Below, piece by piece: positions 8,045-16,828 of a DNA stretch of 64,000 bases; positions within the stretch are counted from its first letter, which is position 1, and every line of letters starts with the position of its first letter. Under the pieces are notes generated by a model. It did no database searches, had not been told where the DNA came from, and worked only from the letters and a program-made list of their open reading frames with translations. The DNA is taken from the NCBI RefSeq assembly GCF_014651015.1, contig NZ_BMWB01000001.1, positions 780,137 through 844,136 on the forward strand, in the 5' to 3' direction. The translations under genes were made by a program, and so were the position numbers. The stretch comes from Streptomyces xantholiticus (lineage in GTDB: Bacteria > Actinomycetota > Actinomycetes > Streptomycetales > Streptomycetaceae).

Positions 8045-8890
8045 ATGACCGTTTCTGCTCTGCTGCCCGGCCTCACATCGCCGGTGACCGAGGCCTATGC
8101 GCGCCTCGCCGAGGTCTTCCCCGGGCTGCGTGTGAAGGAACTGCCCGAGGGCGTCCCGACACCCTCGGGCGCGGGCTGGGTCGGCGCGGCCGACCTCGCG
8201 GCCGGCGGCGCGGCGCTCGACTCGTACCTCGCCTGGGACAACGCGCAGGTGCTGCGGGACCACGGACAGCAGGCGCGCCCGGACGTCGTCGCCGGCTTCG
8301 GTCTGCACCGCTACGCCTGGCCCGCCTGCCTGCTGATCACCGTCCCCTGGTTCCTGCACCGCCGGGTGCCCCGGGTCCCCGTGGCGGACGTCGCCTTCCA
8401 ACGTGCACTGGGTCACATGACCGTGCGGGTCCGGGAATTCGCCTGCCTGCCCGGCGATCCCGCCACGCGGCTGCCCGGCGCCCGCGTCGTTCCGGACGAG
8501 GAGGCGCTGTGCGGCGAGGTCCGCGCCGCCGTGGCAGAGCACATCGGACCCGTCCTCGACGGCTTCGCCCCCCGGATGCGCCGCGGCGGTCGGGCTCTGT
8601 GGGGGATGGCGACCGACGAGATCGTCGAGGGCCTGTGGTACATCGCACACCTGCTCGACGAGGAACCGCGTGCGATCGCGGAGCTCGAGGCGCTGCTGCC
8701 CGGCGCGACCAAGCCCTACGTGGGCACGGCCGCGTTCCGCGAGCTGACCGGTCCGAACGGCGAGCGGCTGCCGACCCGTGACCGGGCGAGTTGCTGTCTG
8801 TTCTACACGCTCCGTCCAAAGGACACCTGCGTCACCTGTCCGCGCACCCGTGACGCCGACCGGGTGGCCCGGCTGCTGCAGACGGCGTAA
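8045..8890 (+). CDS. FhuF-like [2Fe-2S] ferric-siderophore reductase
   Basis: 281 aa from ATG at 8045. The C-terminus carries RASCCLFYTLRPKDTCVTC, which is the C-C-x10-C-x2-C ligand set of the FhuF family, a [2Fe-2S] protein that reduces Fe(III) in cytosolic ferric siderophores and so releases iron. The N-terminal two thirds contain the family's FGLHRYAWPACLLI and helical bundle regions. No signal peptide is present, which fits cytosolic action. An iron box directly upstream predicts iron-repressed expression. It stands alone rather than in a siderophore operon. An alternative label would be a generic (2Fe-2S)-binding protein. Confidence 0.88.
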   Translation: MTVSALLPGLTSPVTEAYARLAEVFPGLRVKELPEGVPTPSGAGWVGAADLAAGGAALDSYLAWDNAQVLRDHGQQARPDVVAGFGLHRYAWPACLLITVPWFLHRRVPRVPVADVAFQRALGHMTVRVREFACLPGDPATRLPGARVVPDEEALCGEVRAAVAEHIGPVLDGFAPRMRRGGRALWGMATDEIVEGLWYIAHLLDEEPRAIAELEALLPGATKPYVGTAAFRELTGPNGERLPTRDRASCCLFYTLRPKDTCVTCPRTRDADRVARLLQTA

Positions 8891-9098
8891 GCAGGCGACG
8901 TCATTCCGGGCCCCCTTTCGAGTGACATGAATTCGAACGCAACCCGGTGCATTCAGGCGTCAGTTCGATCGGATCACACCTATCCGCGTACCGGTCGGCC
9001 CCATTGGCGTTCTCTTGAGCCGAAAGCCCCTGCGTGTCCCCCGCGTTCGGCCAATATGGCGGCCGAAACGCCCTACCGCGATGCAAGGGACACCGCAC

Positions 9099-10163
9099 AT
9101 GAGATTGACCGACATATCGCTGGAGTGGCTGCTTCCGGGCGCCTTGATGATCCTGGGAGTCCTGGCGGCGGTGGCGGTGCTCGCGCGCGGCAGGCGCGCC
9201 GGTGACAAGGCCCCGGACGACTCGTGGGAGCGCAGCGAGGAGCGCCGCAGACGCAAGGAGGCGGTCTACGGCACCGCCTCGTACGTGCTCCTCTTCTGCT
9301 GCGCCGCCGTCGCGGCCGCGCTCTCCTTCCACGGCCTGGTGGGCTTCGGCCGGCAGAACCTGAACCTGACCGGCGGCTGGGAGTACCTGGTCCCCTTCGG
9401 GCTCGACGGAGCGGCCATGTTCTGCTCGGTGCTCGCCGTGCGCGAGGCCAGCCACGGCGACGCCGCCCTCGGCTCCCGGCTCCTGGTGTGGACGTTCGCC
9501 GGAGCGGCCGCCTGGTTCAACTGGGTACACGCGCCGCGGGGCCTCGGACACGACGGCGCTCCGCAGTTCTTCGCGGGCATGTCCTTGTCCGCGGCCGTCC
9601 TGTTCGACCGGGCGCTCAAGCAGACCCGCCGCGCGGCGCTGCGCGAGCAGGGGCTGGTGCCCCGTCCGCTGCCGCAGATCCGGATCGTGCGGTGGCTGCG
9701 GGCGCCCAGGGAAACCTTCGCGGCATGGTCGCTGATGCTCCTCGAGGGCGTACGCACCCTCGACGAGGCGGTCGACGAGGTCCGCGAGGACCGGCGGCAG
9801 AAACAGCAGAACCGGATGCGCCGGCGCGACCGGGAGAAGCTGGAGCGCGCCCAGATCCGGGCGCTCAACCGTCAGCACCGCACCTGGGGACTGGGGCGGA
9901 CGGACCGCGCGACTCGGCTGCCGGCCCTCGGACCGGCCACGGGCAGCGGGCAGCAGGCCGAGGGCTCGTCGTCCGTCGTGGAGCCCGTCATAGCGGACAC
10001 GGGACAACTGCCCGTACGGTCCCGGCCGTCGCTGCAGGCCGTGAAGCCGACCGGACCGGAACCGATCACGGTCGACCTCACGGCGGAGGACGACACCCAG
10101 GCGCTGCCTCGTCTCGACTCCTTGGAGCAGAAACTCAAGGCCCTGGAGCAGCAGTTCGGCTGA
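9099..10163 (+). CDS. DUF2637 (Spd-type) membrane protein with charged tail
   Basis: 354 aa. ATG at 9099 is preceded by AAGGGA; the open frame extends upstream but without a ribosome site. About five membrane segments are visible: residues 11-30, 58-78, 88-106, 118-136 and 146-160. WFNWVHAPRGLGHD and the repeated short helices are typical of DUF2637, a family found in Streptomyces both on plasmids (spread-related genes) and in chromosomes. Residues 195-260 form a basic, probably coiled-coil region (EDRRQKQQNRMRRRDREKLE), followed by a disordered tail and a final short helix. The soluble tail probably faces the cytosol. No mobile-element gene is nearby, so a chromosomal housekeeping copy seems likely. 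Its function is not known. Confidence 0.78.
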   Translation: MRLTDISLEWLLPGALMILGVLAAVAVLARGRRAGDKAPDDSWERSEERRRRKEAVYGTASYVLLFCCAAVAAALSFHGLVGFGRQNLNLTGGWEYLVPFGLDGAAMFCSVLAVREASHGDAALGSRLLVWTFAGAAAWFNWVHAPRGLGHDGAPQFFAGMSLSAAVLFDRALKQTRRAALREQGLVPRPLPQIRIVRWLRAPRETFAAWSLMLLEGVRTLDEAVDEVREDRRQKQQNRMRRRDREKLERAQIRALNRQHRTWGLGRTDRATRLPALGPATGSGQQAEGSSSVVEPVIADTGQLPVRSRPSLQAVKPTGPEPITVDLTAEDDTQALPRLDSLEQKLKALEQQFG

Positions 10164-10198
10164 CGAGCGCGCCGGAGGCGGCCGCAGCCGTCATCGGG

Positions 10199-10633
10199 TC
10201 AGGCCGCCCCCGCGTGCAGCTCGAACCAGACCACCTTGCCCACCCCTTGCGCGGTGCGCACACCCCAGGCGTCAGCGAGACGCTCCACCAGGAACAGGCC
10301 CCTGCCACCCGTTCCGAGGTCGGCGTTCGGTACGTCCGACACGGGCAGTCCCGCCATGAAGTCCTGGACCTCCACATGAAGCCTGGAGTCCTCGACGGTG
10401 GCCGTGACCACCGCTCCGTGTTCGGTGTGTATCAGGGCGTTGGTCACCAGCTCGCTCGCCAGTAACTCGGCCACGTCGGCCGCCTCCGCCGCGCCGCCCT
10501 CGTCCGGGTCGGGCCACTTGCCCAGCAGGTTGCGTAAAGCGTGCCGCACTTCGGGTACGGCCGTGAGATCACCGCTGCCGAGTCTGCGATGCAGCCGGCC
10601 GCGAATTCCCGCGCCCCCGTAACGTCCAGTCAT
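10199..10633 (-). CDS. Anti-sigma-type (RsbW-like) ATP-binding protein
   Basis: 144 aa. A GHKL ATPase domain with an N-box ELLASELVTNALIHTE and a G-box VPNADLGTGGRGLFLVERLA followed by VWFELHA. It has no sensor or phospho-acceptor region, so it is the stand-alone serine-kinase/anti-sigma form very common in Streptomyces, where it usually phosphorylates anti-sigma-factor antagonists or binds sigma factors. Two adjacent ATGs are possible (10636 and 10633). GGTGGGG abuts the first, so the second has the better spacing. It is convergent with the DUF2637 gene, and no sigma factor or antagonist is adjacent. Confidence 0.85.
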   Translation of the reverse strand: MTGRYGGAGIRGRLHRRLGSGDLTAVPEVRHALRNLLGKWPDPDEGGAAEAADVAELLASELVTNALIHTEHGAVVTATVEDSRLHVEVQDFMAGLPVSDVPNADLGTGGRGLFLVERLADAWGVRTAQGVGKVVWFELHAGAA

Positions 10634-10818
10634 CATCCCCCACCAACAGATCGTGACGAGCCATGGCTTCATAACGGTCATTCGGATGCATGCCCCGCGT
10701 GGGGAGCACCACTCATGTCGATTTCTTCAGCCGTCGCCGATATGCCTGGTGCATGGCCCCGCCCATAGGGGGAAGGCCGCTCGGAGCGGGCGGCGCGCCA
10801 CGAACCGCGTACCCCCCG

Positions 10819-12561
10819 TCAGGGGCGGGGCACGTTCCGCAGATTCGAGCGTGCCATCTGGACCATCCGGCCCACCCCGCCGTCCAGCACGATCCTGCTG
10901 GCGGACAGCGCGAAGCCGGTCACCATGTCGGCGCTGATCTTCGGCGGGATGGACAGCGCGTTCGGGTCGGTCACGACGTCCACGAGCGCCGGTCCGTCGT
11001 GCTTGAAGGCGTCCTTGAGCGCGCCCGCGAGATGCTTGGGCTTCTCGACCCGTACGCCGTAGGCACCGGCCGCGCGGGCGATCGCCGCGAAGTCCGGATT
11101 GTGGTTGGTGGTGCCGAAGGAAGGCAGTCCGGCGACGAGCATCTCCAACTCGACCATGGAGAGTGAGGAGTTGTTGAACAGCACGACCTTCACCGGCAGG
11201 TCGTACTGGACGAGTGTGAGGAAGTCGCCCATCAGCATGGTGAATCCACCGTCGCCCGACATCGACACGATCTGGCGGCCGCGGTCGATGAACTGGGCGC
11301 CGATCGCCTGCGGCAGGGCGTTCGCCATCGAGCCGTGGCTGAACGAGCCGATGATCCGGCGCCGCCCGTTGGGCGAGATGTAACGGGCCGCCCATACGTT
11401 GCACATGCCGGTGTCGACGGTGAACACGGCGTCCTCGTCGGCGAGCTCGTCGAGGACGGCGGCGACGTACTCGGGGTGGATCGGGACGTGCTTGTCCACC
11501 CTGCGGGTGTAGGCCCTGACCACGCCCTCCAGGGCGTCGGCGTGCTTCTTCAGCATCTTGTCGAGGAACCGGCGGTCCGTCTTGGCCCGCACCCGCGGCG
11601 TCAGACAGCGCAGCGTCTCGCGCACATCGCCCCACACGGCGAGGTCAAGCTTGGACCGCCGTCCCAGGTGCTCCGGTCTGACGTCGACCTGGGCGATCTT
11701 GACGTCGTCGGGGAGGAAGGCGTTGTAGGGGAAGTCCGTGCCGAGCAGGATCAGCAGATCGCACCCGTGGGTGGCCTCGTAGGCGGCGCCGTAGCCGAGC
11801 AGGCCGCTCATGCCGACGTCGTACGGATTGTCGTACTGGATCCACTCCTTGCCGCGGAGCGCGTGCCCGACGGGCGACTTGATGCGCTCCGCGAACTGCA
11901 TGACCTCTGCATGCGCGCCGGCCGTGCCGCTGCCGCAGAAGAGGGTGACGCGGTCGGCATCGTCGATCATGCGGGCCAGTCTGTCGATCTCCGAGTCGCC
12001 GGGGCGCACCGTGGGGCGGGTGGTGACGAGGGCATGCTCGATCGACTTCTCCGGCGCCGGGCGGCCCGCGAGGTCGCCCGGCAGCGACACCACGCTCACA
12101 CCGCCGCGGCCGACGGCGTGCTGGATCGCCGTCTGCAGCAGACGCGGCATCTGCTGAGGGCTGGAGATCAGCTCGCAGTAGTGACTGCACTCGCGGAACA
12201 GCTGGTCCGGGTGGGTCTCCTGGAAGTAGCCGAGGCCGATCTCGCTGGACGGGATGTGCGAAGCGAGAGCGAGCACGGGCGCCATGGAGCGGTGGGCGTC
12301 GTACAGGCCGTTGATCAGATGGAGGTTGCCGGGGCCGCAGGAGCCGGCGCAGGCGGCCAGCTTCCCGCTGATCTGTGCCTCGGCGCCGGCCGCGAACGCC
12401 GCGACCTCCTCGTGTCTCACCTGGATCCAGTCGATGGCCGAGTTGCGGCGGACGGCATCGACGACGGGGTTGAGGCTGTCGCCGACGACACCGTAGAGCC
12501 GCTGGACGCCGGCACGGACAAGGATGTCGACGAACTGCTCCGCCACGTTCCGCCTGGCCAT
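10819..12561 (-). CDS. poxB: Pyruvate dehydrogenase (quinone)/pyruvate oxidase
   Basis: 580 aa ThDP enzyme that decarboxylates pyruvate to acetate (or acetyl phosphate in oxidase relatives) and passes electrons through FAD, probably to the quinone pool. The N-terminal domain has the ThDP-activating Glu in QVRHEEVAAFAAGAEAQ. The middle domain has the FAD-binding region (VTLFCGSGTAGAH, HALRGKEWIQYDNP). The C-terminal domain has the ThDP/Mg motif MSGDGGFTMLMGDFLTLVQ ending in VLFNN. The length matches PoxB-type enzymes. A peripheral C-terminal membrane helix, as in E. coli PoxB, is not obvious. It starts with ATG at 12561 and is probably monocistronic. Other ThDP enzymes such as acetolactate synthase are less likely given the FAD/quinone-type middle domain. 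Confidence 0.9.
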   Translation of the reverse strand: MARRNVAEQFVDILVRAGVQRLYGVVGDSLNPVVDAVRRNSAIDWIQVRHEEVAAFAAGAEAQISGKLAACAGSCGPGNLHLINGLYDAHRSMAPVLALASHIPSSEIGLGYFQETHPDQLFRECSHYCELISSPQQMPRLLQTAIQHAVGRGGVSVVSLPGDLAGRPAPEKSIEHALVTTRPTVRPGDSEIDRLARMIDDADRVTLFCGSGTAGAHAEVMQFAERIKSPVGHALRGKEWIQYDNPYDVGMSGLLGYGAAYEATHGCDLLILLGTDFPYNAFLPDDVKIAQVDVRPEHLGRRSKLDLAVWGDVRETLRCLTPRVRAKTDRRFLDKMLKKHADALEGVVRAYTRRVDKHVPIHPEYVAAVLDELADEDAVFTVDTGMCNVWAARYISPNGRRRIIGSFSHGSMANALPQAIGAQFIDRGRQIVSMSGDGGFTMLMGDFLTLVQYDLPVKVVLFNNSSLSMVELEMLVAGLPSFGTTNHNPDFAAIARAAGAYGVRVEKPKHLAGALKDAFKHDGPALVDVVTDPNALSIPPKISADMVTGFALSASRIVLDGGVGRMVQMARSNLRNVPRP

Positions 12562-12643
12562 GGGATGCGCGCCCTTTCTCCGTGGGGCTCTGTCGGACCT
12601 CGTGGTCCATCAACCCATGGCCGGGCCGAACGCGCCTGCGCGG

Positions 12644-14221
12644 TTACGCCTCCCAGACGGCCACCGCCGTCCGGTCGTCGGCGTAACCCTGAACCCGCAG
12701 CTGGGTATCGGCCAGGAACTGGGCCATTCCCGGCGGCTGTGGCCCGCGCCAGCGCTGGGCGAGCTCCTGCGCGAGAGCCGTCTCGCCGCGCACCGGCTCG
12801 GCGAGGCCGTTGCTGCACAGCAGCAGCGTGTCACCGGGGCGGGCGACGGAGGCGCGGAACCGGAAGGGTTCGGCGGGCGGGGGCGGCGGCGCCTCGATGT
12901 ACGGCGACGCCGGCGTGGGGATGCCGAGGTCCATGGTGAGCCGGTCACCCTCGGCCGTTGCCTCCGGCACCGCGGACCCGAATCCGACCACGGGCGCGCC
13001 GGTGACGTCCGACCGGTCGGGGACCGGCGGCTCGAGATCCTGCCAGTCACCGTCACGCAACCGGAACAGCCCCCCGGCGCCGACGCCGAAGAAGACGCGG
13101 GTACGGCAGGCGGGGTCGGCGGACAGGAGCAGGCATCGCAGTCCCGCGGTGTACGACTCCGGCTCGAGACCGAGCTCGGTGGCACGGGCGCGGAGCTTGC
13201 CGAGGCTTCGGTCGGTGAGCCGGTGCAGTCCTGACTTGAGGTCACCGCGGCGGCCGGCCCTCATGTCGTCGGCGAGCCGTGCGTGGCTGCGTCCGACGGC
13301 GCCGCCGATCCAGCGGCAGGCGTCGGCGGCGGCGAGGTGCGCGGTCTCGGCCCCGCGGATGCCGCTCGCCACGGCGACGAGCACCAGCGCGGCGGGCCCG
13401 CTGCCGAAGCGGGCGGTGAGCAGCGCGTCGCGACGCGGCTCACCACGGAAGCGTGCCGAGTCGCCCCGCACGGACGCGGCTCTCAGCGTGTACGTGCCGT
13501 ACCTGGCACCGTCGAGCACGGTGTCTGCGACAAGCTGCTCCAGCGCGTGCGCCTCGGCGGCGGGCAGCGCGGTCGGCTCCGCGTCATATGTGGGCGGCCC
13601 TCCCCCGACAACGCCGCTCCGCGGCGGCGCCTGCACGGGCACGACCAATCGCCGCGTGGGCCGCGCATCCGGAGTGACGGGCGTCGCACCTGCGGGGCGA
13701 CCGCCCTGGGGGTGGGGCGGGGCGGGCGTCCCCGCGGTGTCACCGCCCTGCGGCCGGGACGAGGCGGAGGCCTCCCCCGTCGAGGACAACGGCCCCTCAC
13801 GCCCGTCGGGCGCCTGGTCGGCCGGGGCCGGATCGGCGCGCCGCGGGTCCGACACGGCGGGCGCGCCCTGCGCCGGCGGCTCCTCCGTCGGGCGCGGTGG
13901 TGCGGAAGGGGCCCCGACCGGGCCGCCATGGCCGGGCGGGGCCTCCCGGCCCGGCCCGGCGGTCGGCGCGCCGACAGGGCGGGGCGGCGGCGTGGGAGTG
14001 GCGCCCCGGCGGGGAGCGTCGGGTGGCGGGGTGACGGGGTGGTCCCCCCAGGGCGCGGGGCGGGGGGTCACCGTGTCGGACGCGGAGTCGAAGCGGTCGT
14101 CGAGCGTGTCGGCGGACGACACGGCCGGAGGGCCGGTGTCCGGGGTGGAGTCGTCGTACAGCCTGCTCCACCACTCGTCCTCGGTGGTAGGCCTGTTGGG
14201 CCTCTCCCCCTGTTCACTCAT
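12644..14221 (-). CDS. Pro-rich protein with degenerate PP2C-type phosphatase domain
   Basis: 525 aa. ATG at 14221 with AGGGGC upstream gives MSEQGERPNRPTTEDEWW. Residues 30-230 are a disordered Pro/Ala/Gly-rich linker. The remaining 290 residues are PP2C-like (SARFRGEPRRDALLTARFG, DTLLLCSNGLAEPVRGE, GYADDRTAVAVWE). Two metal-ligand aspartates of active PP2C enzymes appear replaced: the usual DGMGG segment reads VASGIRGAE, and SDG reads SNG, while the C-terminal Asp pair is kept. It may therefore be a pseudophosphatase or a binding module rather than a catalyst. The start W-W motif is typical of Streptomyces proteins near signalling kinases. The 82-bp gap to poxB shows no terminator. Confidence 0.72.
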   Translation of the reverse strand: MSEQGERPNRPTTEDEWWSRLYDDSTPDTGPPAVSSADTLDDRFDSASDTVTPRPAPWGDHPVTPPPDAPRRGATPTPPPRPVGAPTAGPGREAPPGHGGPVGAPSAPPRPTEEPPAQGAPAVSDPRRADPAPADQAPDGREGPLSSTGEASASSRPQGGDTAGTPAPPHPQGGRPAGATPVTPDARPTRRLVVPVQAPPRSGVVGGGPPTYDAEPTALPAAEAHALEQLVADTVLDGARYGTYTLRAASVRGDSARFRGEPRRDALLTARFGSGPAALVLVAVASGIRGAETAHLAAADACRWIGGAVGRSHARLADDMRAGRRGDLKSGLHRLTDRSLGKLRARATELGLEPESYTAGLRCLLLSADPACRTRVFFGVGAGGLFRLRDGDWQDLEPPVPDRSDVTGAPVVGFGSAVPEATAEGDRLTMDLGIPTPASPYIEAPPPPPAEPFRFRASVARPGDTLLLCSNGLAEPVRGETALAQELAQRWRGPQPPGMAQFLADTQLRVQGYADDRTAVAVWEA

Positions 14222-14355
14222 GCCCCTATTGTCGACCTCACCGGGGGCCGGAAAACGGGCATTGTCGAAAAGACACCCGCCAAAGGTCCGCCGGGCGGCC
14301 CAACCCCCACGGGAAGGACGCCCGGCGGACCGGTCGTGATCGGCGCATCGCCGTG

Positions 14356-14634
14356 TCAGCGCACCGCGTACGCGCCGATCACGAGCTGGGAGACGGAGTT
14401 GCCCTTGGCGTCCGTCAGTTCGGTTCGCAGGGTGACGGTGGAGGGCAGCCATCGGCCGGGGGCCGCGCGGTGCACGATCACGGCGAGGGCGCCCGCCGCC
14501 TTGGCGCCGCGGGCCACGCACGTGGCACTCGGGCTGTCGTAGGGCAGCCGTACGAGCGCGAACCGGCCCTGGACGCCGACCGCTTCGAGCTCCGCGGTCG
14601 TGCCGGTGCCCGCGTCCACGAGGTCTGCCAACAC
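14356..14634 (-). pseudogene. C-terminal fragment of a PA-domain secreted peptidase
   Basis: The minus strand encodes VDAGTGTTAELEAVGVQGRF, then ALVRLPYDSPSATCVARGAK and AAGALAVIVHRAAPGRWLPS, a protease-associated (PA) domain as found in large secreted S8 peptidases. It then jumps directly to VTLRTELTDAKGNSVSQLVI and GAYAVR, which resembles the far C-terminus of such enzymes. The catalytic domain is missing, and the PA domain is fused to the tail as if by internal deletion. A GTG at 14634 with GGGGGTG upstream could restart a 92-residue product without a signal peptide. I read it as a decayed gene. A small cytosolic PA-like protein is the alternative. Confidence 0.55.
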
Positions 14635-14782
14635 AAAGCACCCCCGGGCCGGGGCTGTTGGTGCTGCGGTGGCGCCACATTGGCAGAGAGCCGGCCGGTA
14701 CGGGGATGATGTCCGCGGCGGGTTCACGCCGTGGCCGATTTCCGCCACGGCAGCAGACGATCGCAGGTCCGGGAGGGTTTCG

Positions 14783-15781
14783 TTGCTTGGAGCGATAGGG
14801 CTCGACGAGAGACAGGAGTCGGCCTACCGCGCGCTGGTCGCGCTGGGGGCCGCGGACGTCACCGATCTCGCGCACCGGCTCGCACTGGCGGAGCCGGACA
14901 CGGAACGGGCACTGCGGCGGCTGGAGCAGCGGGGGCTGGCCGCCCAGTCGTCCGCGCGTACCGGCCGCTGGGTCGCGGCGCCGCCCGGCGTCGCGCTCGG
15001 CGCGCTGCTGACGCAGCAGCGTGACGAACTGGAGAAGGCAGAGCTGGCGGCGGCGCTGCTCGCCGAGGAGTACCGGGCCGAGTCCGACGAGCCGACCGTG
15101 CACGACCTGGTCGAGGTGGTGACGGGCGCGAGCGCCGTCGTGCACCGCTTCGGCCAGCTGCAGCTCGGTGCGACCAAGGAGGTCTGCGCGTTCGTCACCG
15201 GCAAGCCCGTCGCCGTCACCGGCATGGACAACGATGCTGAGGAGAACGCCGCGGCGAGGGGCGTGGCGTACCGGGTCGTCCTCGAGCGCGAGGTCCTGAC
15301 GACGCCCAACGGGATCACCGAGCTGTCGGCGGCGCTCGGTCGTGACGAGCAGGTCCGCGTGGTCGACCGGGTGCCCACGAAACTCGTCATCGCCGACCGT
15401 ACGCTCGCGATGGTCCCCCTGACCGGGCGCGGTGCCGAACCCGCCGCGCTCGTCGTCCACGCCAGCGGACTGCTGGAGTCGTTGATGGGCCTCTTCGAGG
15501 CGGTCTGGCGTGACGCGCTTCCCCTGCGGCTCGGGGCGGGCGGCCAGGGCGTCGAGGAGGGCGCGCCCGGACCGGACGCCACCGACCTGGAGGTCCTCTC
15601 CCTGCTGCTCGCCGGGATGACCGACGCGAGCGTCGCCAAGCAACTGGACCTGGGGCTGCGCACCGTGCAGCGCCGGGTCAAGGGGCTGATGGAACTCACC
15701 GGTGTGACCACCCGGCTGCAGCTGGGCTGGCACGCGTACGCCAAGGGGTGGGTGGCGCGCGACCTGCACGAACGCCTCTGA
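14783..15781 (+). CDS. TrmB/LuxR-type helix-turn-helix regulator
   Basis: 332 aa from TTG at 14783, chosen because GGGAGGG ends five bases upstream and the product opens with the conserved LLGAIGLDERQESAYRALVA. The N-terminal 70 residues form a TrmB-like winged helix (DVTDLAHRLALAEPDTERAL). The centre is an effector-like alpha/beta domain (residues 95-240). The C-terminus is a LuxR-type HTH (TDLEVLSLLLAGMTDASVAK, RTVQRRVKGLMELTGV). This two-HTH architecture is abundant in Streptomyces as pathway or secondary-metabolism regulators of unknown ligand. The DUF456 gene begins 17 bp downstream, so the two may be co-transcribed. Confidence 0.85.
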   Translation: MLGAIGLDERQESAYRALVALGAADVTDLAHRLALAEPDTERALRRLEQRGLAAQSSARTGRWVAAPPGVALGALLTQQRDELEKAELAAALLAEEYRAESDEPTVHDLVEVVTGASAVVHRFGQLQLGATKEVCAFVTGKPVAVTGMDNDAEENAAARGVAYRVVLEREVLTTPNGITELSAALGRDEQVRVVDRVPTKLVIADRTLAMVPLTGRGAEPAALVVHASGLLESLMGLFEAVWRDALPLRLGAGGQGVEEGAPGPDATDLEVLSLLLAGMTDASVAKQLDLGLRTVQRRVKGLMELTGVTTRLQLGWHAYAKGWVARDLHERL

Positions 15782-15798
15782 TCCTGCACTCTGGGCAT

Positions 15799-16284
15799 GT
15801 GGGCGTGTGGCAGCTGATGATGGTCGGCGGGGTGATGCTGCTGGGTCTCCTCGGGGTGATCGTCCCGGGCGTCCCGGGGCCGTGGCTGGTGTGGGCGGCC
15901 GTTCTCTGGTGGGCGTTGCACGTGCAGACGGGTCTGGCCTGGTTCACGCTGGTGGGAGCGACGGCGGTCCTGGTGCTGGACCAGGTCGTCGTCTGGCTGC
16001 TGCCGGCCCGCCGTCTGCGCGGAGTGGGCATCACCCGCCGCATGGCGGCCTACGCGGGTCTGGGAGCCGTCGTCGGCTTCTTCCTCGTACCCGTCGTCGG
16101 CGCCGTTCCCGGTTTCATCGGCGGCATCTACGGCACGGAGCGGGTACGCCTCGGCGGCCACGGCCCGGCGAAGGCGGCGACCCGCACGGTGATGCGGGCG
16201 GCGGGGACGAGCGTGCTGGTGGAGCTCATGGGGTGCCTGTTGGTGGTGGGGGCGTGGGCGGGGGCGGTGGTGATGGGAGCGTAG
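15799..16284 (+). CDS. DUF456 membrane protein
   Basis: 161 aa from GTG at 15799. Four to five hydrophobic segments with the Gly/Pro-rich repeats typical of DUF456 (VMLLGLLGVIVPGVPGPWLV, GAVVGFFLVPVVGAVPGFIG) and a WAAVLWWAL stretch between them. DUF456 proteins are small integral membrane proteins of unknown function, sometimes compared with glycine-zipper families. No good ribosome site precedes the GTG, which fits translational coupling to the regulator gene that ends 17 bp upstream. A strong hairpin 240 bp downstream probably ends the transcript. Confidence 0.82.
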   Translation: MGVWQLMMVGGVMLLGLLGVIVPGVPGPWLVWAAVLWWALHVQTGLAWFTLVGATAVLVLDQVVVWLLPARRLRGVGITRRMAAYAGLGAVVGFFLVPVVGAVPGFIGGIYGTERVRLGGHGPAKAATRTVMRAAGTSVLVELMGCLLVVGAWAGAVVMGA

Positions 16285-16828
16285 GGGGTTCCGTGAGGCT
16301 GCCCCGTTATGTTTTTCGCGGTCCTGCAAGAGGGCCGCTGGCCTCCGGGCCCGGCAACTCCCCCGAGCACCGCGCCGCACGCGCTTGCGGGCGCGACCCG
16401 GACCGTCCCGACACCCTCCCCCTACGCCTGCGGCGTGGGTGGTGCCCCCGTTCCGGAACCGGGAGCTGCGCCGCGGGCCCCTGCCCGGCGAGGGGCTGAC
16501 GCCCCCGTAGCCACAGCGTCGCGGTGCCTTCTCCTGACCGGGCAGGAGAAGGCAACCGCCCCACGGGCGGCCACCGGACACGACGGACGCACCCCGCGGG
16601 AAGGGCCACCGTCCGGGGGTCGACCACCGGCGGCAGGGGCGGGGAGGGAGGGGGCCTGGTCGGAGGGGGTGAGCGGACGTCAAGCGCCGGGGGCCGCGGA
16701 CACGCAGGTACGGGAGAACAGTCCGCGATCACCCGCCCCCGGCCCCGCCCCCACGCCGGGGCACGGGACGGCGGGGACGCAACTCCCGGACCCGGGCCAC
16801 GCCCCGAAGGGGCCCTACGCGCCGTGCG
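16285..16828. other. Gene-free 544-bp convergent intergenic region
   Basis: Lies between the plus-strand DUF456 gene and the minus-strand rsgA. Open frames exist on both strands, but their products are low-complexity Pro/Arg/Gly sequences without ribosome sites, so I see no gene. The only clear structure is the hairpin at 16525-16554. Confidence 0.6.
16525..16554. terminator. Strong 12-bp hairpin between convergent genes
   Basis: TGCCTTCTCCTG-accggg-CAGGAGAAGGCA is a perfect 12-bp stem with a 6-nt loop. There is no U-tract on either strand, as is common for Streptomyces terminators. Its position between convergent transcription units suits bidirectional termination. Confidence 0.7.

Noticed and set aside
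10777..10789. CCGCTC-G-GAGCGG palindrome after poxB
   Set aside because: The loop would be a single base as written and no longer stem is available; it is probably chance.
12644..15769. 1041-codon frame extending the PP2C-like protein at its N-terminus
   Set aside because: The extra 516 codons run antisense through the LuxR-type regulator and have no ribosome site; the ATG at 14221 is clearly preferred.
16285..16828. Several open frames on both strands between DUF456 and rsgA
   Set aside because: Pro/Gly/Arg-rich products, no start signals, no recognisable domain.
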